Part shown: piece by piece, positions 35,299-42,766 of the stretch
Numbering within the stretch: position 1 is the first letter of the stretch
Layout of the letters: the number at the start of each line of letters is the position of its first letter
Assembly: GCF_024138165.1 (NCBI RefSeq)
Contig: NZ_CP100000.1
Location: 1,426,001 to 1,490,000 of the forward strand
Source of the DNA: Halorussus vallis
GTDB lineage: Archaea; Halobacteriota; Halobacteria; Halobacteriales; Haladaptataceae
Length of the DNA: 64,000 bases
Direction of reading: 5' to 3'
Position numbers and translations under genes: made by a program
The notes under the pieces: generated by a model
Seen by the model: the letters and a program-made list of their open reading frames with translations, nothing else
Told to the model about the DNA's origin: nothing
Databases searched by the model: none

Positions 35299-36678
35299 TC
35301 AGTCGGCGGTGCTCTCGGACGCCGGCGCGTCGGCCGCCGGTTCGCCGGGCGGCGCGTCGAACAGCGGGCTCTGCTCACCGGGCGTGAGCGTGTTGAGCAC
35401 CAGCGCGGTGAGCGCGGTGACGATGACCGGTTGACCGAAGAACGTCTGTGCCGCCTGCGGAAGGCCCTGGATGGCGTCGGGGGTCGTGGCGATGCCGAGG
35501 CCCAGGCCGAGCGAGACGCCGACGATGACCACGTTCCGGCGGTCGAGTTCGGTGTGGAGGAAGATGAGCCGTACCCCGCTGGCGGCGACCATCCCGGCCA
35601 TCAGCAGGACCGCGCCGCCGAAGACGGCGCTCGGAATCGTCGTGACCGCCGCGCCGACCTTGGGGCTGAGCCCCAGGACGACCAGCAGGACGCCCGCGAC
35701 GCCGACGACGTGGCGGCTCATGACGCCGGTGAAGTTGACGATGCCGGCGTTCTGCGAGAAGGAGGTGACGGGGAACGCGCCGAACGCCGACCCGAGCGAA
35801 CTCAGCAGACCGTCGGTGAACAGGCCGCCGCGGAACTCCTCGTCGGTCGGGTTCCGGCCCTCGGCGGCGGTGACCCCCGACATGTCGCCGACCGTCTCCA
35901 TCGCCGAGACCAGGAACAGGAAAGCGAAGGTGACCATCGCGGTCGGTTCGAACTCGAAGCCGAACTTGCCCGGCGCGGGGACCGCGAACCACGCCGCCTC
36001 CGCCACGGGAGCGAAGTTCACGAGGCCGAGCGCGACCGCGGCCGCGTAGCCGACCGCGATGCCCGCGAGCGTGCTGAGCAGTCGCGTGACGCCGTCGGTG
36101 AACAGGTTCAGGACGACCGCGACGCCCAGGACCAGCGCGGCGAGGCCGACGTTGTGGGCCGCGCCGTAGTCCGGGGCGCCGACGCCGCCCGCGGCGTAGT
36201 CCATCGCCACGGGAATCAGGTAGAGGCCGATGATGACGACGACGAGGCCGGTGACCAGCGGCGGGAAGAAGGGTTTGATGCGCTTGAACTGCCAACCGAG
36301 CAGGCCCTCGACCAGGAAGCCGGTGACCAGTATCGCGCCGAACACCGCGCCGAGTCCGGAGTTGACGCCGATGGTCGTCGCCGCGCCGACGAAGGTGAAA
36401 CTGGTCCCCATCACGACGGGGAGGCGCGCGCCGACCGGCCCGACGGTGTACGACTGGACGACGGTCGCCAGCCCGGAGAACAGCAGCACCATCTGGACGA
36501 TGTAGGCGGTATCGGCCGCGCCGAGGCCGACGGCGCCCGCGACGATGTACGCCACCGCGGTCGCGGGAACGATCATCACCGCGACGTGCTGGAGGCCCAG
36601 CAACAGAGACTTCGGCCACGGCGGTCTGTCGTCGAGTCCGTACTCGAGTTCGATCGCTCCGTCGGTGTCGGTCGGCAT
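35299..36678 (-). CDS. NCS2 family nucleobase permease (uracil-xanthine permease)
   Basis: This 459-residue transporter has about fourteen helices. Family marks are LLGLQHVAVMIVPATAVAYI near the N-terminus, PVVMGTSFTFVGAA, the substrate-site region FLVSAMETVGDMSGVTAAEGR and TSFSQNAGIVNFTGVMSR (NCS2 motif around the conserved Q-N-x-G). It should co-transport purines or uracil. A purine phosphoribosyltransferase-type gene lies 2 kb away, which fits base salvage. The TATA-like box leaves a short leader. Confidence 0.93.
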   Translation of the reverse strand: MPTDTDGAIELEYGLDDRPPWPKSLLLGLQHVAVMIVPATAVAYIVAGAVGLGAADTAYIVQMVLLFSGLATVVQSYTVGPVGARLPVVMGTSFTFVGAATTIGVNSGLGAVFGAILVTGFLVEGLLGWQFKRIKPFFPPLVTGLVVVIIGLYLIPVAMDYAAGGVGAPDYGAAHNVGLAALVLGVAVVLNLFTDGVTRLLSTLAGIAVGYAAAVALGLVNFAPVAEAAWFAVPAPGKFGFEFEPTAMVTFAFLFLVSAMETVGDMSGVTAAEGRNPTDEEFRGGLFTDGLLSSLGSAFGAFPVTSFSQNAGIVNFTGVMSRHVVGVAGVLLVVLGLSPKVGAAVTTIPSAVFGGAVLLMAGMVAASGVRLIFLHTELDRRNVVIVGVSLGLGLGIATTPDAIQGLPQAAQTFFGQPVIVTALTALVLNTLTPGEQSPLFDAPPGEPAADAPASESTAD

Positions 36679-36708
36679 GCTATACGATTCACCAAACGAG
36701 TCCCGGCT

Positions 36709-36717
36709 GATAATAGT
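36709..36717 (-). promoter_or_regulatory. TATA-like box for the NCS2 permease
   Basis: CTATTATCA on the minus strand lies about 35 bases before the ATG at 36678. The same 299-base divergent gap also carries an AT-rich CAATATATACATG block at 36752-36763 that may serve the site-2 protease gene. Confidence 0.45.
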
Positions 36718-36977
36718 TTCGCGTTCGAGCTCATATTCGGTCTCTGAACCCTCAATATATACATGTTCGTGTATCAAAGGGCGGTGATCGAGTCGGCGTC
36801 GCTCGGTGACGCAGACTGTCGGAAGTGCTCGGCCGACCAACCGCCGGAAGCGCCCGGCGATGCATTCCACTTCGGGCGGGGCTTTCGATGCGACTGCAGT
36901 CAGGGTTCTCCAAATGCCACAGTCCACCGATCGAGCCTACCCAAAGCTACAATCAGGTCCTATCCTACGTTTCCGAT

Positions 36978-38123
36978 ATGAGAAACTACGAGGTCGTCTC
37001 GGTCTGGGGTATCCCGATTCGGATCAACGTCTCGCTGTTGGTCGTCCTGCCGATTCTGGCCTGGCTCATCGGCAGTGGCGAGCAGATCGGCCTCTACACC
37101 GATATCATCAACGGATTCCCCGACGTCGCCCTCGACGTCGGCGTCCTGCGGGCCGGGAACACGCCGTGGGTCATCGGCATCGCCGCCGCGGTCGGCCTCT
37201 TCGTCAGCGTGACGCTCCACGAACTCGGTCACGCGTGGGCCGCCCGGCGCTACGGCATCGAGGTCGAGTCTATCACGCTCTGGCTGCTCGGCGGCCTGGC
37301 GAACCTGAAGGTGATGCCCAAGGAGTGGAAGCAGGAGCTCTGGATCGCGCTCGCGGGGCCGGCGGCGAGCGTGGTCGTCGCGGTCGTCTGCTACGGCGCC
37401 GTCCTGGCGCTCCCGGCGTCGGCACCGGTGCTGACCTTCGTCGTCGGTTGGCTCGTCGTCACGAACCTCACGCTCACCGCGTTCAACCTCCTGCCGGCGT
37501 TCCCGATGGACGGCGGCCGCGTGCTCCGGGCGTTGCTCGCGCGCAACCGCCCGTACCCCGCGGCGACGCGAATCGCGGCGCGACTGGGGTCGGCGTTCGC
37601 GATACTGTTCGCCGTCCTCGGCGTCCTCTCGTTCAGTCCGATGCTGCTCATCCTGGCGCTGTTCATCTACGGCGCCGCCAACGGCGAGTCGCGGATGGTC
37701 GCGCTCGAGACGCTGCTCGACGGCGTGACTGCGCGCGACGTGATGACCGCCGACGTCGCCACCGTCGCCGCCGAGACGCCGCTGTCGGAGTTGGGGACCC
37801 GGATGGTCGAAGAGCGGCGGACGGCGTACCTCGTCGCCGACGAGACGGGGTCGGTCGTCGGGGTCGTCTCGCTCGAGCACCTCCGACGGCGACGCCGAGA
37901 CGCCACGACCGTGCGCGACGTGATGACCGAGACGTTCCCCCGGGTCGACGCCGACGCCCCCATGTTCGACGTCGTCGGCCTGATGAGCGAGGGGCGCGCG
38001 AGCGCCGCGCTCGTCGAGGCCGGCGGCGAGGTGGTCGGGATTATCACCGCGGCCGATCTGGCGACGACGCTAGCGGTCCGGCGCGAGGCCGGGACCCCGG
38101 TCGAACCCCGCGTCGCGATGTGA
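36978..38123 (+). CDS. Site-2-type intramembrane metalloprotease with CBS domains
   Basis: This 381-residue protein has HExxH in LHELGHAWAARRYG, the second metal motif LLPAFPMDGGRVLRA and about six helices (residues 1-225). Two CBS domains follow (ARDVMTADVATVAAETPL and VRDVMTETFPRVDADAPM). CBS domains usually bind adenosine nucleotides, so cleavage may respond to energy state. Substrates would be membrane-bound regulators. The start MRNYEVVSVWGIPI matches the conserved N-terminus. Confidence 0.93.
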   Translation: MRNYEVVSVWGIPIRINVSLLVVLPILAWLIGSGEQIGLYTDIINGFPDVALDVGVLRAGNTPWVIGIAAAVGLFVSVTLHELGHAWAARRYGIEVESITLWLLGGLANLKVMPKEWKQELWIALAGPAASVVVAVVCYGAVLALPASAPVLTFVVGWLVVTNLTLTAFNLLPAFPMDGGRVLRALLARNRPYPAATRIAARLGSAFAILFAVLGVLSFSPMLLILALFIYGAANGESRMVALETLLDGVTARDVMTADVATVAAETPLSELGTRMVEERRTAYLVADETGSVVGVVSLEHLRRRRRDATTVRDVMTETFPRVDADAPMFDVVGLMSEGRASAALVEAGGEVVGIITAADLATTLAVRREAGTPVEPRVAM

Positions 38124-38312
38124 ACGGCGAGGTCACCGAATTCAGTACGAATTCTCTAACAGTAGCTGGTAACACGATCTCTTTACTCGTTTTACCGTCC
38201 GTAACTGATTCGGCGGTTCTGCTCGATACGTGGTGCGAGTCGGTCATCTCATAAGACGGAGTGGTGTCGATATCGGAACTGTTAGACCGGAACCCCATCA
38301 CCTCTGCTAATA

Positions 38313-38483
38313 ATGAATGTTCAACAGTCGATTCTCATCGAGTTGTTCGCGCTGGTTCTAGTCGCATTTGGAGGGTTCTACTGGCTCGCTGAGCCCGGAA
38401 ACAGTTTCCAGTTGGTGGTCAATATTGGGCTAGTCGTCGGCGTGATTGGGGTGATTGTAGGATTCGTAGGCGAAAGGAAGTGA
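38313..38483 (+). CDS. Two-helix membrane micro-protein
   Basis: This 56-residue product begins MNVQQSILIELFALVLVAFG and ends IVGFVGERK. Two hydrophobic helices (about 7-25 and 33-52) are joined by FYWLAEPGNSFQ, with a basic C-terminus. TAA immediately precedes the ATG, and codons look native though a little less G+C-rich than the neighbours. It stands alone between the site-2 protease and hpt. The remaining gaps 38124-38312 and 38484-38698 show no gene. Function is unknown. Confidence 0.5.
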   Translation: MNVQQSILIELFALVLVAFGGFYWLAEPGNSFQLVVNIGLVVGVIGVIVGFVGERK

Positions 38484-38698
38484 GTCATCCGTTTAGCACG
38501 CAAATCCAGTCTCTCGGTCGAATCCTTTCTGCTGAATACACGCTCTAAATCGAGCGGCAGTTGCACGGGTGATTCTGAAGAAAGAACTGCGCTACCAACT
38601 ACTGCTAACCAGCATGGGATAGACGAAAGCGAAGTCGATGAACGCACGCTCCGTCTCGCCCGGCGGTTACACCAAAGAACCCGTGCTACCGTCTCCTG

Positions 38699-39244
38699 CT
38701 AGTGAATCGTGACCTCGTAGTCCTCGACGGTGATGTCTATCAAGCTCGTCGCCTCGAACTCGGTGTCGTCGAGCGCCGACTCGCCGACCTTCCGCATGAC
38801 CACCGCGATGTCGGCGATCTCGGCGCCGATGCCGTCGAGCGCCTCGCAGATGGCCGCCAGCGTCCCGCCGGTCGACAGCAGGTCGTCGACGACGAGCACG
38901 CGGTCGCCCGCCTCGATGTCGTTGATGTACATCTCCGATTCGGAGTAGCCGGTGGTCTGGTGGAGACCGACCTCGCCCTCCAGGCCGTACTCGCGCTTGC
39001 GGATGACCACCAGCGGGACGTCGGTCTGGAGCGACAGCGCCGTGGCGATGTGGATGCCCATCGCCTCGGGCGCGACGATTTTATCGACGTCGAGGTCGGC
39101 CACGCGGATGAGGCCGACCACGACCTCCCGAAGCAGTTCGGGTTCGAGCATCGGGACGCCGTTGCTGATGGGGTGGACGAGGTACTGATAGCCGTCTTTG
39201 TCGATTATCGGCGCTTCGTGAAGGGACGCTTTGAGTCGGTCCAT
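38699..39244 (-). CDS. hpt: Hypoxanthine/guanine phosphoribosyltransferase-like protein
   Basis: This 181-residue protein is a haloarchaeal purine phosphoribosyltransferase-like protein: [26 protein letters not shown] gives the purine-site part and [21 protein letters not shown] is the PRPP-binding loop. It should convert hypoxanthine or guanine to nucleotides, or act as an adenine enzyme; the exact base is uncertain. The start is [17 protein letters not shown]-like TTTTCC element lies about 26 bases upstream. Confidence 0.88.
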   Translation of the reverse strand: MDRLKASLHEAPIIDKDGYQYLVHPISNGVPMLEPELLREVVVGLIRVADLDVDKIVAPEAMGIHIATALSLQTDVPLVVIRKREYGLEGEVGLHQTTGYSESEMYINDIEAGDRVLVVDDLLSTGGTLAAICEALDGIGAEIADIAVVMRKVGESALDDTEFEATSLIDITVEDYEVTIH

Positions 39245-39265
39245 GTCGCCCGTTCGCACAAACGC

Positions 39266-39274
39266 AGGAAAAGC
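39266..39274 (-). promoter_or_regulatory. TATA-like box for hpt
   Basis: GCTTTTCCT on the minus strand is centred about 26 bases before the ATG at 39244. Confidence 0.45.
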
Positions 39275-39288
39275 GATTCGCTCTCGGA

Positions 39289-39324
39289 CGGCCCGCCGCG
39301 GCACGAGCGTGCCGCGGCGGGCCG
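39289..39324. repeat. 36-bp palindrome upstream of hpt
   Basis: Perfect 16-base arms (CGGCCCGCCGCGGCAC and complement) flank GAGC. It lies about 15 bases upstream of the hpt TATA-like box. Confidence 0.93.
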
Positions 39325-39423
39325 AGATGTGTGAAGGGCGGGACCATCGCCTCCGAGGTGACGACCACCGCGGGCCGCGAGGACGCCCCGGGAACTATCG
39401 AGGACCGCGTGGTACGTACTCGC

Positions 39424-39988
39424 ATGGTCAGATTCAGCGGTCCGTGGACCGAAACTCAGGTCGAGGAGTTCCTCGAGGAGGTGAGAGTGCCCATCCGACT
39501 GGCCTGCCACCGGCCGGACGAGTCGCTGTGGCTGCTCGCGCTCTGGTACCGCTACCGGAACGGCACCTTCGAGTGCGCGACGTGGGCGAAGGCCGACCTG
39601 GTGACGTGTCCTGTCGGCTGTAGTTCCGAGTGATAGTCGGCAGAAGGGACTCCCCCGAATCGGAAGACTGCGTTCTAAATCGCGAATCGTCCGCGAGCTA
39701 CAGCCGACAGGCCACCTCAGGAACGACTCGGAGGTGGCCTTCGACGTGTCGGTGAACCACCCGCCGTACCACGGCGTCCGGGGTAACGGGACGACGGCGC
39801 TCTCCCGGGACGCCGACAAGGCGGTGCTTCGCGGACTCATCGAGCGCTACCTCGGCGACACCGACTCCGACCTCGCCGCGTGGTTGCTCTCCGAGGAGCG
39901 CGACGAGGTCCGCATCCGAATCAGCCCGCGCCGGATGCATAGCTGGGACTACACCGAGCGGATGCGGTCCGTGGTCGAGGAGAACTGA
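39424..39988 (+). pseudogene. PPOX-type flavin-binding protein split by a small insertion
   Basis: Two pieces of one split-barrel protein are separated by about 100 bases. The first runs from 39424 (MVRFSGPWTETQVEEFL...LWYRYRNGTFECATWAKADLV). The second resumes in another frame near 39713 (HLRNDSEVAFDVSVNHPPYH...RRMHSWDYTERM). Joined, the pieces give a full-length PPOX family protein of about 155 residues. The break coincides with a MITE-like insertion whose first codons end in TGA (39631). The 3' piece has an ATG at 39734 but would lack the first half of the barrel. Both halves keep normal codon use, so the insertion looks recent. Confidence 0.8.
39610..39711. mobile_element. MITE-like insertion with 14-base terminal inverted repeats
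   Basis: The 102-bp element starts CCTGTCGGCTGTAG (39610-39623) and ends with its exact complement (39698-39711). Allowing one mismatch the ends extend to 17 bases inward, and perhaps four bases outward. It encodes nothing and interrupts a PPOX gene. I could not find a convincing target-site duplication, so exact limits are uncertain. Confidence 0.8.
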
Positions 39989-40045
39989 CGGGCGCGCTTC
40001 GGCCGGCCCGTCCCCTTATCGACGACGAGCGCGAACCGCACCGGG

Positions 40046-40993
40046 ATGGAACGATTCGTCTGTTACGGCGGGAAAGGCGGCGTCGGGAAGACGACCTGCG
40101 CGGCCGCGACCGGACTCGCACTCGCCGAGCGGGGCGAGCGGACGCTGGTCGTCTCGACCGACCCGGCCCACTCGCTGGCCGACGCCTTCGACGCGGCGGC
40201 GGGCGAGGGCCGCCGACGGGTCGCGGAGAACCTCTGGATAGACGAAGTCGGCCCCGACGCGGGCGAACGGGCGTTTCGCGGAATCGTCGAGGCGATGGCG
40301 GTCGAACTCAGGGAGGCGGGCATCCGCCTCGACGAGTCCGAAATCGAGCGGCTGTTCACCGTCGGCGTCGTTCCCGGTAGCGACGAACTCGCGGCGCTCG
40401 AACTGCTCGCCCAACTCGTCGACGACGACGAGTTCGACCGCGTCGTGGTCGACACCGCGCCGACCGGCCACACGCTCCGCCTGCTCGACCTCCCGGACGT
40501 CCTCCACGAGACGGTGGCGGCGGCTTCCTCGCTCAGAGGCCAAGTACGCCGGATGGTCGACGGCGCGCGGAGCGCCGTGTTCGGACCGGCGTACTACGTC
40601 TTCGGCGGCGACGACGAGGCGGCCGAGGACGACCTGACCGAGTTGCGCGAGCGCATGGAGCGGGTGCGGGACGCACTTCGCGACCCCGAGCGGTCGGAGT
40701 TCCGCGTGGTTTGCATCCCCGAACCGATGGCGGTCGCGGAAACTCGTCGGCTCGTCGCGCGACTCCGGGAGGCCGAGATTCCGGTCGGAACGCTCGTCGT
40801 GAATCGGGTGGCGACCGACCCCGAAACCGACTGCGAGCGCTGTCGGGCGCGAGCGGCGTCCCACCGCGAGCAGTTGGAGCGGATTCGTGAGGAGTTCGCC
40901 GACCTCGAAGTCGTGGAGTTGCCGGAGGTCGGCGTCGACGCGGCGGGCCGGGAGAGACTGGCGGCGCTGGCTCGGTCGTTGGCGATAGAGTGA
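40046..40993 (+). CDS. ArsA/GET3 family ATPase
   Basis: This 315-residue P-loop ATPase has the deviant Walker A CYGGKGGVGKTTCAAATG, switch I STDPAHSLADAFD and switch II VVVDTAPTGHTLRLLDLP. A C-x-x-C (DCERCRARAAS) matches the zinc-binding dimer site of TRC40/GET3. GET3-type archaeal members target tail-anchored membrane proteins; ArsA types pump arsenite. No ars genes adjoin, so the GET3 role is favoured. A TATA-like CCTTATCG sits about 28 bases upstream. Confidence 0.88.
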   Translation: MERFVCYGGKGGVGKTTCAAATGLALAERGERTLVVSTDPAHSLADAFDAAAGEGRRRVAENLWIDEVGPDAGERAFRGIVEAMAVELREAGIRLDESEIERLFTVGVVPGSDELAALELLAQLVDDDEFDRVVVDTAPTGHTLRLLDLPDVLHETVAAASSLRGQVRRMVDGARSAVFGPAYYVFGGDDEAAEDDLTELRERMERVRDALRDPERSEFRVVCIPEPMAVAETRRLVARLREAEIPVGTLVVNRVATDPETDCERCRARAASHREQLERIREEFADLEVVELPEVGVDAAGRERLAALARSLAIE

Positions 40994-41901
40994 CCGGGCG
41001 AGGCCTGAACGTCCCGTGGCGATTCGAAGCGCACTCGACGCGCCGCGAGAGTTCGACCGTTGCGCAGTCGCGCTTGCCGGTCGAACTAATTACGTGTCTC
41101 GTTCCAGCGACGGCGGCCGACGCGCGACTTCTCGCGTCGGCGATATCTGTAACGATAGTTCCGAGAACGTAACCGCTCTTACGTCCTCGCAATCCGGCGT
41201 GGTTCCGACGCACGCGTTCGGCGAACGTACCTCGTCCCGGAGCGCCTGACGGGACGCGTATCCCGAGGCGATGAGACGCCCGATTCCGCGACTTCTCGCC
41301 GTCGTTCGGGAGTTCTCGCCGTCGAGCGTCACGCGGCCACGCTCATGCTATCATTTCGCACACGCTGGCGGGGCGTCCGGACTCGCCAACTGTTCGCGGA
41401 GCGGCAAGCGAAGCGGAATACCGACTCGGCATCCGAGCGATTCCGTCGGCGGCGGTCGGTTCCGTCGGAAGACGATTATCGACCGTTGAACGAACCCGGG
41501 TGAGCGCCATCGAGCGATTCGTTCCTGCAACGGCCGGTACGAGGCTGTATTCGACCTTGTTCGGCCGCCATGCAACTCTTGCCCAATCATGAAACACCGT
41601 ATGGATTTTCGTCTGAGATACCGGACTCTTCGATTACATGTCCCTTCGCCGTCTCTATTGAAACCGTCGAGACGCCCCCTTCGTGGCCTCCCTCACCGAT
41701 ATGCTGGCAGATTCATAACCAAGTTGTCACTGCCGCGGGTTTTCCACCTCGAATTGTCCCATCTGGACGAAATGAACGCTCAGCGCCATTAATGCGGGAC
41801 TCCGGCGTTCGGACAGAGCGGGCGCTCGACCGGTAGGAGGTCGGTCTGGCAGTGGGCCGACTCGTGAACATATCGCGCCCGACCGAACGGAGAGAGAAAC
41901 C
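40994..41901. other. 908-base stretch without a supported gene
   Basis: Several short frames exist but none resembles a known protein or has consistent codon use. G+C falls toward its right end. A short frame ending ASLTDMLADS near 41700 might be the tail of a decayed gene, but this is weak. It separates the housekeeping genes from the acidic repeat proteins, so it may hold their regulatory region or decayed mobile DNA. Confidence 0.5.
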
Positions 41902-42351
41902 ATGAAAAAAGGACTACGCGTGATGATTGCGCTCGTACTCGCCACGACGATGGTCGGTGCGGCACTGACCGGCGGCGCGGCCGCCTACGACTTCGGTAGC
42001 GAGGACGAGTGTGAGAACTGGGTCGACGACAACGAGGATTCGGCTAACGCCCAGCAGATCGACTGTGACGACTACGAGGTCGACCAGGACGCCGAGGCCG
42101 AGGTCGACCAGGACCAGGACATCGACCAGGACCAGGACTCCACTCAGAGCTTCGACCAGAGCAACGACGCTACCGCGAGCGGTGAGGACTCCGAGGCCGA
42201 GTCCGAGGACAACGAGAACGACGCGGACGACGTCTCGTTCGACAACGACCAGGACCAGGACGCGGACCAGGAGCAGGACGGCGAAGCTGAGGCCGAGAAC
42301 GAGAACGAAATCGACGACGGCGACGAAGAGAACGAAGCCGAGAACGACTAA
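41902..42351 (+). CDS. Secreted, extremely acidic Asp/Gln/Glu-rich protein
   Basis: This 149-residue protein starts MKKGLRVMIALVLATTMVGA, a Sec signal with probable cleavage near GGAAAYD. The mature part has two cysteines 18 residues apart (DECEN, IDCDD). It then consists of Asp, Gln, Glu, Asn and Ser with short repeats such as VDQDQDIDQDQD. It has no anchor at the C-terminus. The product is a smaller relative of the 42767-44779 protein, with the same signal, cysteine pair and DQD-repeat plan. A T6 run follows. Function is unknown. Confidence 0.8.
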   Translation: MKKGLRVMIALVLATTMVGAALTGGAAAYDFGSEDECENWVDDNEDSANAQQIDCDDYEVDQDAEAEVDQDQDIDQDQDSTQSFDQSNDATASGEDSEAESEDNENDADDVSFDNDQDQDADQEQDGEAEAENENEIDDGDEENEAEND

Positions 42352-42379
42352 ATCCGCGGCACTCTCGGTGCGGTAATCA

Positions 42380-42385
42380 TTTTTT
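42380..42385 (+). terminator. Oligo-T terminator after the small acidic protein
   Basis: TTTTTT lies 28 bases after the stop, preceded by a weak GC-rich fold (CCGCGGCAC ... GGTGCGG). The rest of 42386-42766 shows no gene. Confidence 0.45.
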
Positions 42386-42766
42386 CGGCTCGACACGGAT
42401 ACCGGTTCGAAATCGACGTTCCACCACCGAGACACTTCTGCGACCGACGGGGTACCGTTCCGTACCGTCGATTCTGTCGAGGCCGCACTGCGTGAGCGAC
42501 CGGCACCGGTTCGTTCGAGCGACGCTTCGCGTCGACGCCAATTCACGGCCACGGTCAGCCGACGGCGTGTTGGGTCGAACGGAAGCCATCGAGCGGTCGA
42601 AGGCCGGACCGACTCCACGTTACCGGGAAACGACGGTGCGGTAACGCGCATCCGGACCCCGACCGTCCGAGGCAACGGCGTAATAGTCCTCCGAAACGGG
42701 CGTTATTTCGCTGAACGATTTAGGGTACTTAGTCCGGCTATCGGTGTCATGCAGATTGGGGTTGAG

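Noticed and set aside
36806-38254. 482-codon plus-strand frame over the site-2 protease
   Set aside because: It is an Arg-rich shadow in another frame of a gene with clear HExxH and CBS motifs.
41271-41836. Possible transposase remnant in the 41-kb gene-free stretch
   Set aside because: Only a few residues at the end of a short frame look transposase-like; no catalytic motif or inverted ends were found.
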